64,000 nt of DNA, taken from contig CALEBF010000011.1 of NCBI GenBank assembly GCA_937944975.1, forward strand, positions 1 through 64,000, read 5' to 3'. The DNA comes from an uncultured Mycoplasmatota bacterium. Lineage in GTDB: Bacteria > Bacillota_I > Bacilli_A > RF39 > UBA660. Each line of letters begins with the position of its first letter. Position 1 is the stretch's first letter. The position numbers and the translations under genes are program-made. A model generated the notes under the pieces. That model was not told the DNA's origin, searched no databases, and was given only the letters and a program-made list of their open reading frames with translations. Of this stretch, positions 1-8,976 are shown piece after piece.

Positions 1-1
1 T

Positions 2-499
2 GGCAGTACAAATGAAGAATTTCTTGAATCTTTAGGAATCAGTAATTATGATGTGTGTATTGTTGCTATTGCCAATGATTTTCAAAGTTCATTAGAAACT
101 ACATCGCTATTAAAAGAAATGGGGGCTAAACTGGTCGTATCCCGTGCAGAACGTGATGTTCAGGCAAAATTTTTATTACGCAATGGCGCTGATGAAGTTG
201 TTTATCCGGAAAAACAGGTGGCAAAGTGGGCGGCTATTCGCTACAGTGCCGATCATCTTCTTAACTACATTGAGCTTGATGACACACATTCAATCTTTGA
301 AGTGTCACCGCCAGCTTCATGGATCGGTAAAAGTATCGGACAGATCGATATTCGTAAAAGATATAATATCAACATCATGGCAGTAAAGGAAAATGGCAAA
401 ATGAATATGTCAATTACTCCTGAAACGATTCTGACTAAAGATGTTACGATGCTTGTACTTGGTGAATATAAAGCATTACAAAAATGTTTCCATATATAA
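2..499 (+). CDS. ktrA: KtrA/TrkA-family potassium uptake regulatory subunit (5' end outside window)
   Basis: The gene enters the window already open; the first complete codon is at base 2, so the N-terminal half of the NAD(H)/ATP-binding RCK_N domain is missing. The visible part continues the Rossmann domain (IVAIANDFQSS, then LVVSRAERDVQAK) and ends in an RCK_C (TrkA-C) domain with the usual GKSIGQIDIRKRY segment. In known KtrAB/TrkAH systems this cytoplasmic ring protein gates a membrane K+ channel in response to nucleotides. The channel subunit is not visible and may lie upstream. Family assignment is firm; the choice between Ktr and Trk is not. Confidence 0.85.
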   Translation, partial: GSTNEEFLESLGISNYDVCIVAIANDFQSSLETTSLLKEMGAKLVVSRAERDVQAKFLLRNGADEVVYPEKQVAKWAAIRYSADHLLNYIELDDTHSIFEVSPPASWIGKSIGQIDIRKRYNINIMAVKENGKMNMSITPETILTKDVTMLVLGEYKALQKCFHI

Positions 500-527
500 T
501 TTTTTAAATTTTTAGGTGGTGAGCAAC

Positions 528-791
528 ATGAAAGAAGCCATATTGATTTTGGCATTGTTAATGGTATTTATCTTCGTTTATTTTCTTATGAGAAAGCTTG
601 ACGTTTTTTTAAATGAAAACCGAACTTCTATTGAAAATGAATCTGAAAAGAAAGAGCCCTCTTTTGTAATGCTTACAGATGAGCTTTCAGACGAAGAAAT
701 CACCTCAGAGGTTCGTCGTTTTCGCTCTAAGCACCGAAAAACAAAAATTTTTCTTTATGAAAGCACCGATACAGAGCATGATGAATTATAA
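528..791 (+). CDS. Small membrane protein of unknown function
   Basis: Eighty-seven residues. One N-terminal membrane segment (about residues 4-24) is followed by a charged cytoplasmic-looking tail rich in Glu, Lys and Arg. The ATG at 528 is preferred over the upstream GTG at 516 because an AGGTGGTGAG ribosome binding site precedes it. The gene follows the potassium regulator by 28 bases, and its last codons overlap the start of the M29 peptidase remnant, so the three could be co-transcribed. No family was recognised. Confidence 0.55.
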   Translation: MKEAILILALLMVFIFVYFLMRKLDVFLNENRTSIENESEKKEPSFVMLTDELSDEEITSEVRRFRSKHRKTKIFLYESTDTEHDEL

Positions 792-2027
792 ATATTACGA
801 TGAAAAATATGCAAACTTCTTGTTAAAAAAGTGTCTTGTGAGCGATGGGACACGACCACTTGCAATTATGTATAAGGGTAAGGCACTAGAACATTTTGCA
901 TCTGTTTGTCTACAGCAAGCAAGAAAACTTGGATTTAAAAAAATCTTTTTATACAATACGAGCGAAAGGGAGCAAATGGAGTATCTCTATCATACGGAAT
1001 TATAGGATATAAAAAAAGAACTGTTTTTAGATGTGGCAGGATTAGAGAGTTGTGCGAGAGAAAATGGAAACTTTTTATCGATAGAAACATATGAGTTTCC
1101 TTTTGACGGAAAAGTTCATTATGAAAAAAAGAAAAGAGCAAACTTCATTATGAATCAGCAGCTTACTTATTATCCTGACAATTTAAACTATTTGAAATGT
1201 CCTTGGACGGCAGCTGCTTATCCTAGTGAGGATTGGGCAAAGAAAGTCTATCCATCTTTGCCTTTGGAAAAGCATATGAAAAGTTATATTTTAATATTAT
1301 GGATATGTGTTTTATGTATAAAGAAAATCCGGTGAAAGAATGGGAATCTATTGGAAATAAGTATCGTAATATGCAGGAGAGATTAAATCAATTGGAAATC
1401 ACTAAATTACATTATTCAAATCAATTAGGAACTGATTTAGATGTGTATCTTCCAGATAAACATGTATGGACGAGTGGCTTCGTGAGAGATTATTTTGGAA
1501 ATCCATGCATTGTGAATATGCCTAGTTATGAGATTTTTACATCGCCTATTTTTTCTAAAACGGAGGGGGTTGTCTTTTCGACAAAACCGTTAAATTTATA
1601 TGGAACCAATGGCTATATTATCGATTCCTTTGGGCTTGAATTCAAGAAGGGAAAAGTAGTTAGAATTTTTGCGAGAAATGATGAGGATTATAAACAAATA
1701 TCTGCTTTAATTCATGCGGACGATCATTCTAGTTTTCTTGGAGAGTGTGCGATTGTCGAAAGAGATACTGCTTCGAGGTTAAAAGATACTTTATACTATC
1801 ATGCATTGTTAGATGAACAAGCATCTTGCCATCTAGCATTAGGGTTTGGTTATCCGGATACAATTAGAGGTGGGTTAGATATGACGAGTGATGAATTATC
1901 TAATAATGGAGTGAATTTATCTAGCATTCATATCGACTTTATGATAGGAACGGACGATTTACAAATAGAGGCCGACACAAAAAAAGGGAAACAACTGATC
2001 TATAAAGATGGTAGGTGTACATTTTAA
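781..2027 (+). pseudogene. M29-family metallo-aminopeptidase, broken by a stop codon and a frameshift
   Basis: Three conceptual pieces join into a normal M29 (AmpS/AmpT-type) aminopeptidase of about 410 residues. The N-terminal piece starts at 781 and stops at an in-frame TAG at 1003-1005. The same frame then continues (KELFLDVAGLESCAREN, then AAAYPSEDWAKKVYPSL). The reading frame shifts near 1264-1275, in a short A run, into the frame that holds FMYKENPVKEWE and the C-terminal catalytic half. Family motifs are visible there: TEGVVFSTKPL, DEQASCHLALG and the metal-ligand motif IHIDFMIGT. One missing A around 1268 and a TAG replacing a sense codon (possibly GAG) would explain everything. It is either a decayed gene or contains sequencing errors; two independent lesions favour decay. 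Confidence 0.8.
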
Positions 2028-2028
2028 G

Positions 2029-2054
2029 GAAACATAGCAATATGTTTCTTTTTT
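2029..2054 (+). terminator. Rho-independent terminator after the M29 peptidase remnant
   Basis: Stem GAAACATA / TATGTTTC with loop GCAA, followed by a run of T. It begins two bases after the stop codon and separates this unit from the arginine transport genes. Confidence 0.8.
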
Positions 2055-2118
2055 ATGAGTTGCCCTTTACTTTTTTCTATTCGTTTGATACTATATTAAT
2101 ATAATAGGGGTAGGTATC

Positions 2119-2853
2119 ATGAGAAGATTTAAGTTGTTCATAGGAACGATTACTTTATTAGCCTTAGTGTTTGGATGTACTGCATGTGGTAAAAATGAAA
2201 ATGAGCTTGTTATGGTGACAGAGGCTGGATTCGCACCATACGAGTATTATAAAGACGGAGAGATTGTCGGAGTCGATATCGATATTGCAAAGGAAATTGC
2301 AAAACGCCTAGATAAAAAACTAGTAGTAAAGGATGTCGCATTCGACTTTTTGATTAACGAAGTAAAGAGTGGAAAGGCTGATTTTGCGGCCGCTGGAATG
2401 AGTATTACGGAAGAGAGAAAGGAAGAGGTTGATTTTTCGATCGAGTATACGACATCGAATCAAGTGGTTGTCGTTCGAAAAGATTCTCCTTTGACAAGTT
2501 TTGACGAAATTCAAAATAAAAAGATTGCTGTTCAATTGGGAACAGTTGCAGATATGTATGTAAGTGACAATTATCCGAATGCTACATTGATGACACATAA
2601 GAAATATTTAACAGCTGTGGAAGATATTAAGAGTAAAAAAGCTGATTGCTTGATAATGGATCAATTACCAGCGCAAGAGATCGTGAGTGAAAATCCAGAG
2701 CTGAAAATTATGGATGGAATTTTGTTTCAAGATAAATACGGTATGATTGTAAAAAAAGGAAATACAGAGTTAAAACAAGAGATCGATAAAGTATTGAAAG
2801 AATTACAGGAAGATGGAACGATCGATCAATTGATTCTCAATCATTCAAAGTAG
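2119..2853 (+). CDS. Polar amino acid ABC transporter substrate-binding lipoprotein (probably arginine)
   Basis: A 244-residue type 3 periplasmic-binding-protein fold. The N-terminus is a lipoprotein signal with two possible lipobox cysteines (FGCTACG), so it should be anchored to the outer face of the membrane. Family signatures include GFAPYEYYKDGEIVGVDID, AAAGMSIT.ER, VQLGTVA and an ADCLIMD segment. A TATAAT-like -10 (2100-2105) and a GGGGTAGG ribosome binding site precede the ATG. It is first in a unit with permease, ATPase and arginine catabolic genes, so arginine is the most likely ligand; that is inferred from context. Ligand binding is not proven by sequence. Confidence 0.9.
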   Translation: MRRFKLFIGTITLLALVFGCTACGKNENELVMVTEAGFAPYEYYKDGEIVGVDIDIAKEIAKRLDKKLVVKDVAFDFLINEVKSGKADFAAAGMSITEERKEEVDFSIEYTTSNQVVVVRKDSPLTSFDEIQNKKIAVQLGTVADMYVSDNYPNATLMTHKKYLTAVEDIKSKKADCLIMDQLPAQEIVSENPELKIMDGILFQDKYGMIVKKGNTELKQEIDKVLKELQEDGTIDQLILNHSK

Positions 2854-2865
2854 GAGAGATATGGT

Positions 2866-3558
2866 ATGCAGGATGTTGTAGATTCATTTTATAAAACATT
2901 TATTTTAGAAGATCGTTATCTATACTTTTTAGAAGGTTTGAAGTTTACATTATTGATTGCTTTCTTTTCTGTTTTATTAGGATTGTTTCTAGGAATGCTT
3001 GTCAGTATTATAACTGATTATCACAAACAGACAGGAAGATTAAAGATATTACATGGGATTTGTCGTTTCTATGTTTATATCATTCGTGGAACGCCTACGC
3101 TACTACAGTTAATGATCTTATATTACGTTATTTTTAAAACAATTCCAATTTCACCAATCATCGTAGGAATTTTAACATTTGGAATTAATTCAGGTGCCTA
3201 TGTTGCCGAAATATTCCGTGCTGGATTTGAAGGAATCGATCCAGGACAGAAGGAAGCTTGCCAGACACTTGGATTAAACTATATCCAAACAATGCGTTAC
3301 GTTATTTTTCCACAGGCGTTACGCAATATTTTTCCAGCGTTAGGAAATGAGATGATCACTCTTGTGAAAGAAACATCGATTGCTGGATATGTTGGAATTG
3401 TGGAATTGATTAAGGCTGCCGATATTATTTCGTCTCGTACTTATGATTACTTTTTCCCACTTGTAATCTCTGCTTTGATTTATCTACTTCTGACATACTT
3501 GTTATCAAAACTGATGAAGTTTGGAGAAAGGAAGTTAAATCATGGTGTATCGAGTTAA
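2866..3558 (+). CDS. Polar amino acid ABC transporter permease
   Basis: 230 residues of the HisM/GlnP family with about five membrane segments. The EAA loop that contacts the ATPase is visible (GQKEACQTLGLNYIQTMRYV, then PALGNEMITLVKETS). The gene starts 12 bases after the binding protein and overlaps the ATPase gene by 17 bases, which indicates translational coupling. It should form the transmembrane channel of the arginine importer with its neighbours; the single permease gene suggests a homodimer. Confidence 0.93.
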   Translation: MQDVVDSFYKTFILEDRYLYFLEGLKFTLLIAFFSVLLGLFLGMLVSIITDYHKQTGRLKILHGICRFYVYIIRGTPTLLQLMILYYVIFKTIPISPIIVGILTFGINSGAYVAEIFRAGFEGIDPGQKEACQTLGLNYIQTMRYVIFPQALRNIFPALGNEMITLVKETSIAGYVGIVELIKAADIISSRTYDYFFPLVISALIYLLLTYLLSKLMKFGERKLNHGVSS

Positions 3559-4261
3559 AAATTTAGAGAAATCATTTGGGGAAAACTTAGTATTAAAGAA
3601 AATTAATTTCGAAGTAGAGGCGAATGAGAAAATAGTGATTATCGGTCCATCAGGCGGAGGAAAAAGTACATTACTACGTTGTTTAAACTTACTAGAAGAA
3701 CCAACTGGTGGTACGATTTACTATCATGACATGAAGTTAAATCGTAGGAATTATAAAAAAATTCAGGGTAAAATTGGTATGGTGTTTCAAAGTTTTCAAT
3801 TATTTGACAATATGACAGTGATTGAAAACATTACACTCGCACCAATTTTAAATAAATTGATGCCGAAAGACCAAGCGTATCGTGAGGCACGAGAGTATTT
3901 AAAACAGATTCATTTAGAGGATAAAGAAAACGTATACCCGTCTTCTTTATCTGGAGGACAAAAACAGCGCGTGGCGATTGTTCGAACATTACTCATGAAT
4001 CCAGAAGTGATACTGTTCGATGAACCGACAAGTGCATTAGATCCTGAAATGATTGAAGAAGTTTTAAATTTGATCATGGAGGTGAGCAAGAAGAATATTA
4101 CCATGATTGTGGTAACACACGAATTAAATTTCGCCAAAAATTTTGCAACGCGTGTTCTATTTATGGAAGGTGGGACGATCGTAGAAGATGGTCCTGCAAA
4201 AGAAGTATTTGAACATCCAAAGACAGAACGGTTGCAACAATTTTTGAACATTATAAAATAG
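3542..4261 (+). CDS. Polar amino acid ABC transporter ATP-binding protein
   Basis: 239 residues of the GlnQ/ArtM type. Visible motifs are Walker A (GPSGGGKST), Q-loop (MVFQSFQLF), signature LSGGQKQRVAIVR, Walker B (VILFDEPTSALD) and the switch histidine in VVTHELNFA. Walker A has Gly where Ser is more usual, which is tolerated in the family. The ATG lies inside the permease gene and a GGAGAAAGGAAG site precedes it. It energises import for the binding protein and permease encoded upstream. Confidence 0.95.
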   Translation: MVYRVKNLEKSFGENLVLKKINFEVEANEKIVIIGPSGGGKSTLLRCLNLLEEPTGGTIYYHDMKLNRRNYKKIQGKIGMVFQSFQLFDNMTVIENITLAPILNKLMPKDQAYREAREYLKQIHLEDKENVYPSSLSGGQKQRVAIVRTLLMNPEVILFDEPTSALDPEMIEEVLNLIMEVSKKNITMIVVTHELNFAKNFATRVLFMEGGTIVEDGPAKEVFEHPKTERLQQFLNIIK

Positions 4262-4271
4262 GAGGGGTAAA

Positions 4272-5513
4272 ATGAATAAAATTAACGTGACGAGCGAAAT
4301 TAAGCCACTAAAAAAAGTTCTGTTGCACAGACCTGGAAATGAACTTTTGAATTTAACTCCTGATACATTACAAGAGTTATTATTCGACGATATTCCATAC
4401 TTACCTGTCGCACAGAAAGAGCACGACGAGTTTGCGCGAATGCTAAAAGAAAACGGGGTAGAAGTAGTCTATCTTGAAGATTTAATGGCTGATGTTATTT
4501 CTTTAAGCGATGAGATTCGCGAAGAATTTATCAACCAATTTATCTACGAAGCTGGAATTCGTACTCCAAAGTATCGTGAATTAGTATTCCAATATTTAAG
4601 CAGTTTTAAAAATGCAAAAGAACTCGTATTGAAGACGATGGAGGGAATTCAAATTTACGAGATCAATCGTAGTAAGAGAAAAGACGAGAAATCTCTCGTG
4701 GATCTCGTAACAGAAGAGACTGATTTCTTGGCAGCTCCAATGCCAAACTTGTATTTTACAAGAGATAACTTTGCAAGTATTGGGAGAGGTATTTCTCTAA
4801 ATCATATGTATTCTGTAACGAGAAATAGAGAGACGATCTATGCTGAGTATATCTTTAAATATCATCCAGAATACAAAGGACAAGTTGATAAGTATTACGA
4901 TCGCGATTTAACATATCACATCGAAGGTGGAGATATATTAAACTTAAATGATCATATCTTAGCTGTGGGAATTTCACAACGTACTTGTCCAGAGGCAATC
5001 GATCAACTTGCTAAAAATTTATTTAAAGATAAAAAGTGTAAGATTGATACTGTGCTTGCTTTTAACATTCCAAATTCAAGAGCATTTATGCATTTAGACA
5101 CAGTATTTACACAGATTGACAGAAATAAGTTTACATACCATCCAGGAATTATGGATACATTACAAGTATTTGAAATTACAGAAGGAAATATCGAAGATAG
5201 TGATGAAGATCTCAATGTTATCGAAATTAATGATACACTTGAAAATATTTTATCATCTTACTTAAAGATTCCTGTAGAATTGATTCCATGTGCGGGTGGA
5301 GATAAAGTTGCCGCAGAAAGAGAGCAATGGAACGATGGATCAAATACACTTTGTATCGCACCGGGAGTTGTTATCGTATATGATCGTAACGCAACGACAA
5401 ATCAAACATTAAGAGAAAAAGGACTAAAAGTATTAGAGATGCCAGGAGCAGAATTATCTCGTGGTAGAGGTGGTCCTAGATGTATGAGTATGCCACTTGT
5501 AAGGGAGGATTAA
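4272..5513 (+). CDS. arcA: Arginine deiminase
   Basis: 413 residues, the usual length for the family. It hydrolyses arginine to citrulline and ammonia, the first step of the arginine deiminase pathway in the cytoplasm. Conserved segments are PNLYFTRDNF, HIEGGDIL, the catalytic His in FMHLDTVFTQ, and the C-terminal nucleophile Cys in GGPRCMSMPL. A strong AGGAGGGG ribosome binding site precedes the ATG. It follows the ABC ATPase by 10 bases and is 1 base from arcB, so importer and catabolic genes probably form one transcript. Confidence 0.98.
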   Translation: MNKINVTSEIKPLKKVLLHRPGNELLNLTPDTLQELLFDDIPYLPVAQKEHDEFARMLKENGVEVVYLEDLMADVISLSDEIREEFINQFIYEAGIRTPKYRELVFQYLSSFKNAKELVLKTMEGIQIYEINRSKRKDEKSLVDLVTEETDFLAAPMPNLYFTRDNFASIGRGISLNHMYSVTRNRETIYAEYIFKYHPEYKGQVDKYYDRDLTYHIEGGDILNLNDHILAVGISQRTCPEAIDQLAKNLFKDKKCKIDTVLAFNIPNSRAFMHLDTVFTQIDRNKFTYHPGIMDTLQVFEITEGNIEDSDEDLNVIEINDTLENILSSYLKIPVELIPCAGGDKVAAEREQWNDGSNTLCIAPGVVIVYDRNATTNQTLREKGLKVLEMPGAELSRGRGGPRCMSMPLVRED

Positions 5514-5514
5514 T

Positions 5515-6507
5515 ATGAATTTTTACGGAAGAGATTTCTTGAAGTTATTAGATTACACACCAGAGGAAATTGAGTATTTAATTAAACTTGCAATCGCATT
5601 CAAAGAGAAAAAGAAAAAAGGAGAAAGACACGATTATCTAAGAGGTAAAAATGTCGTTCTTCTCTTTGAAAAAGATTCGACGAGAACACGCTGTGCGTTT
5701 GAGGTTGGAGCGATGGATCTTGGAATGGGTGTTACTTATCTAGGTCCAACAGGAAGTCAAATGGGAAAGAAAGAGAGTATCAAGGATACGGCCCGCGTAC
5801 TTGCTCGTATGTATGATGGAATTGAGTATCGTGGATTTGAGCAGAGTATCGTAGAGGAACTTGCTAGTGCATCATCTGTTCCAGTATGGAATGGTCTTAC
5901 AAATGAATTTCATCCAACACAGATGTTAGCAGATATTATGACGATGTATGAAACATTTGGTAGCGTGAAAGGAAGAAAGTTGGTATTCTTAGGAGATGCA
6001 CGCAACAATGTTGCAAATTCTCTTATGGTGATTTGTTCTAAACTTGGAATTGACTTTGCTTGCTGTGCGCCGCAAGAATTATTCCCAAATGAGGAACTTG
6101 TTAACACTTGTCGCGGATTTGCACGCGAGAGTGGATCTAAGATCTTACTTACGGAAAATATTCACGAAGGAGTTAGTGGAGCTTCTGCAGTATACACGGA
6201 TGTTTGGGTATCTATGGGAGAAGCAGATGAACTATGGGCACAGAGAATTGAATTATTAAAACCATATCGTGTAACGAAGGAATTAATGAGTATTGCTAAT
6301 CCAGATGCGATCTTCCTTCACTGTCTACCATCTTTCCACGATATTCATACGAAGATCGGAAAGGAAATACACGACAAGTTTGGAATTTCAGAAATGGAAG
6401 TTACCGATGAAGTATTTGAATCAGCGCAATCTAAAGTGATGGATGAAGCTGAAAATCGTCTTCATACGATCAAAGCTGTCATGTATGCGACAATGTACAA
6501 AGAATGA
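5515..6507 (+). CDS. arcB: Ornithine carbamoyltransferase, catabolic
   Basis: 330 residues. Catabolic role: phosphorolysis of citrulline to ornithine and carbamoyl phosphate. The carbamoyl-phosphate site is STRTRCAFEV; HPTQMLAD and the ornithine-site motif HCLPSFHD are intact. Location between arcA and arcC supports the catabolic rather than biosynthetic assignment. Good GGGAGGATT ribosome binding site; the 3' end overlaps arcC by four bases (ATGA). Confidence 0.97.
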   Translation: MNFYGRDFLKLLDYTPEEIEYLIKLAIAFKEKKKKGERHDYLRGKNVVLLFEKDSTRTRCAFEVGAMDLGMGVTYLGPTGSQMGKKESIKDTARVLARMYDGIEYRGFEQSIVEELASASSVPVWNGLTNEFHPTQMLADIMTMYETFGSVKGRKLVFLGDARNNVANSLMVICSKLGIDFACCAPQELFPNEELVNTCRGFARESGSKILLTENIHEGVSGASAVYTDVWVSMGEADELWAQRIELLKPYRVTKELMSIANPDAIFLHCLPSFHDIHTKIGKEIHDKFGISEMEVTDEVFESAQSKVMDEAENRLHTIKAVMYATMYKE

Positions 6508-7442
6508 AAAAGAAAATTGTCGTAGCGCTCGGGGGAAATGCCTTAGGAAATTCCCCAGAAGAGCAATTGAAATTGGTAGAAAAAACTGCAAAGCATATCG
6601 TGGAGCTTGCAGATTGTTATGACATTATCGTAACCCATGGAAATGGTCCACAAGTTGGAATGATTAATATGGCGATGTCGGTAGCACACGAAGAAATCAA
6701 CACGCCGAATGTGCCATTTGCCGAGTGTGGGGCGATGAGTCAGGGATATATTGGATATCACTTGCAACAAGCGATTCAAGAAGAATTGATCAGAAAACAT
6801 ATGAGAAGAGAATGTGTCACGTTGTTAACACAAGTTATGGTTGATAAAAAAGATCCTGCATTCTTACATCCTACGAAGCCGATTGGTCCATTTTATACCA
6901 AAGAAGAGGCAGACCGACTTTCAAAAGAACGTGGATATGTGATGAAAGAAGATGCAGGACGGGGATATCGTAGAGTTGTACCTTCTCCAGAACCGAAAAA
7001 GATTATCGAAGTAAAAACGATCGATACACTTTTAAAAAAGCGTAATATCATTATTGCCGGTGGTGGCGGAGGTATCCCTGTGATTAGACACTACGGTAAG
7101 TTAAAGGGTGTAGACGCTGTAATCGATAAAGATAAAACGAGTGCACGTCTTGCCATTGATATGAAGGCTGATATCTTCTTGATTTTAACAGCGGTTGATA
7201 AAGTATCGATTAATTTTAATACTGCAAATGAGAAGAAGCTAGATTTTTTAACTCCTGCGCTTGCTAGAAAGTATATGCAGACAGGTGAGTTTAAAGAGGG
7301 AAGTATGCTTCCTAAGATTGAAGCTTGTTTGGCGTTTGTAGAACATCATAGAGGTGGACAAGCAATTATTACATCCTTAAATAAAGCAAAAGAAGCTTTA
7401 GAAGGAAGAACAGGAACAGTCATTAGTAGGAAAGGAATTTAA
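6504..7442 (+). CDS. arcC: Carbamate kinase
   Basis: 312 residues of the amino acid kinase fold. It transfers phosphate from carbamoyl phosphate to ADP, yielding ATP, CO2 and ammonia. The start KIVVALGGNALG, the substrate segment VTHGNGPQVG, AGGGGGIPV and GSMLPKIEA are all present. The start codon overlaps the arcB stop, so translation is coupled. This is the ATP-yielding step of the pathway. Confidence 0.97.
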   Translation: MKKKIVVALGGNALGNSPEEQLKLVEKTAKHIVELADCYDIIVTHGNGPQVGMINMAMSVAHEEINTPNVPFAECGAMSQGYIGYHLQQAIQEELIRKHMRRECVTLLTQVMVDKKDPAFLHPTKPIGPFYTKEEADRLSKERGYVMKEDAGRGYRRVVPSPEPKKIIEVKTIDTLLKKRNIIIAGGGGGIPVIRHYGKLKGVDAVIDKDKTSARLAIDMKADIFLILTAVDKVSINFNTANEKKLDFLTPALARKYMQTGEFKEGSMLPKIEACLAFVEHHRGGQAIITSLNKAKEALEGRTGTVISRKGI

Positions 7443-7446
7443 AAAG

Positions 7447-8889
7447 ATGGCAAAGAAAAAAAGAAAAGGGTTTTTGACTTCGTTTTCTATCATCTTTATC
7501 TTAATTTTTGCATTAGGACTTGCTACTTATTTTTTACCACAAGCAAAATTTAATGGTGATCAGATTGTAAACGGAAGCGGAGTCGTAAGAGCGTCACTCT
7601 CAGATGTGTTGCTCGCACCAATACTAGGATTTGAAAATGCGATCGATGTTTGTATTTTCGTGCTTATCCTAGGTGGTTTTTTAGCCACAGTCTATCGGAC
7701 GAAGGCACTTGAAACGGGAATTCGTGCACTTGTTAAAAAATTAAAGGGAAATGAATTAGCACTCATTCCAATTTTGATGTTTATTTTCTCAGTTGGAGGA
7801 ACGACTTACGGAATGTTGGAAGAGACTGTTGGATTCTACGCGTTACTTGCGGCAGCGATGGTAATGGCGGGAATGGATACTGTCGTATCTTCTGCGATCG
7901 TATTATTAGGAGCTGGATCTGGAGTTCTTGGTTCTACGATTAACCCATTCGCTGTTGGAGCTGCGGTATCGGCACTTCCTGAAGGAACTGTAGTAAACCA
8001 AGGATTAATTATTGGAATTGGTATGATGTTGTGGGTAACGACATTGATTATATCAATTATGTTCGTTATGAATTATGCACGAAAAGTTATTAAGAAAAAA
8101 GGTTCTACAATCTTATCTTTACGCGAAAGAAAAAATATGGAGTTAGAGTATGGTGCTGCGGCAGCAGATAAGGCATACGATACGAAATTAAATGAAAAAC
8201 AAAAAGTAACTTTATTATTATTTGTACTTACGTTTATCGTTATGATTGTGGGATTTATTCCATGGGAAGATTTCGGAATTACTTTCTTTGCAGATAATAC
8301 TGGTTGGTTAACTGGAACGCCAATGGGACAATGGTATTTCTACGAAGCAGCTTTATGGTTCTTAGTTATGTCAGTTGTTATAGGTCTTATCAATCGTACA
8401 GGTGAAAAACAATTTGTCGATACTTTTATCGATGGAGCAGATGACATGGTAGGAGTTATTTTGATTATTGCGATCGCTCGTGGAGCATCTGTATTGATGC
8501 AAAGTACATACTTAGATAATTTCATTATTTACAATGCAGCTGAGTTGCTTCAGAGTGTACCTCCGATCATCTTTGCACCGTTTAACTATGTAATTCACAT
8601 TATATTATCAATTTTAGTACCATCTAGTTCAGGACTTGTTACATTATCTGCACCAATTATCGGACCGATTGCCGATCAATTAGGATACAGTGTAGAAACG
8701 ACAGTTATGACACTTGTAGCAGCAAATGGACTTGTCAATTTGATTACGCCAACTTGTGGGGCAATCATGGGTGGACTAGCACTTGCTAAAGTAGAATATA
8801 CTACTTGGTTCCGTTGGGCATTTAAAGTAGTTGTTACAATTGCAGTAGTTAATATCTTAATCTTAACGGCATTGATGATATTTTTATAG
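7447..8889 (+). CDS. YfcC-family membrane transporter, probable arginine/ornithine exchanger
   Basis: 480 residues with about 12 membrane segments, of the YfcC/DcuC-type (C4-dicarboxylate carrier) superfamily. Recognisable segments are VGGTTYGMLEETVGFYAL, GSGVLGSTINPFAVG and a C-terminal half with PSSSGLVTLSAPIIGPIAD. It is last in the arginine deiminase unit, 4 bases after arcC, and a terminator follows. Family members in arc operons are annotated as arginine/ornithine antiporters; that role here is inferred from position. It is not the classical ArcD of the APC superfamily. Confidence 0.85.
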   Translation: MAKKKRKGFLTSFSIIFILIFALGLATYFLPQAKFNGDQIVNGSGVVRASLSDVLLAPILGFENAIDVCIFVLILGGFLATVYRTKALETGIRALVKKLKGNELALIPILMFIFSVGGTTYGMLEETVGFYALLAAAMVMAGMDTVVSSAIVLLGAGSGVLGSTINPFAVGAAVSALPEGTVVNQGLIIGIGMMLWVTTLIISIMFVMNYARKVIKKKGSTILSLRERKNMELEYGAAAADKAYDTKLNEKQKVTLLLFVLTFIVMIVGFIPWEDFGITFFADNTGWLTGTPMGQWYFYEAALWFLVMSVVIGLINRTGEKQFVDTFIDGADDMVGVILIIAIARGASVLMQSTYLDNFIIYNAAELLQSVPPIIFAPFNYVIHIILSILVPSSSGLVTLSAPIIGPIADQLGYSVETTVMTLVAANGLVNLITPTCGAIMGGLALAKVEYTTWFRWAFKVVVTIAVVNILILTALMIFL

Positions 8890-8914
8890 AAGGAATAAAA
8901 TTCCTTCTTTTTTT
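8889..8914 (+). terminator. Terminator of the arginine deiminase operon
   Basis: Stem GAAGGAAT / ATTCCTTC with an AAA loop and seven T residues, starting at the last base of the antiporter stop codon. Confidence 0.9.
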
Positions 8915-8929
8915 ATCTGCTGCTATTAC

Positions 8930-8958
8930 TTGATTGAACTAACAATAGATTGTATAAT
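8930..8958 (+). promoter_or_regulatory. Sigma-A-type promoter for the zinc-ribbon membrane protein
   Basis: TTGATT (8930-8935), 17-base spacer, TATAAT (8953-8958), followed by an AGGAGGGG ribosome binding site and the ATG at 8977. Confidence 0.7.
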
Positions 8959-8976
8959 AGTATAGGAGGGGTAGTT

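Noticed and set aside
1003..1005. Reassigned or read-through TAG codon (stop codon recoding)
   Set aside because: TAG ends other intact genes here (for example 2851-2853), no selenocysteine or pyrrolysine context is seen, and a second lesion lies downstream in the same gene; decay or error is simpler.
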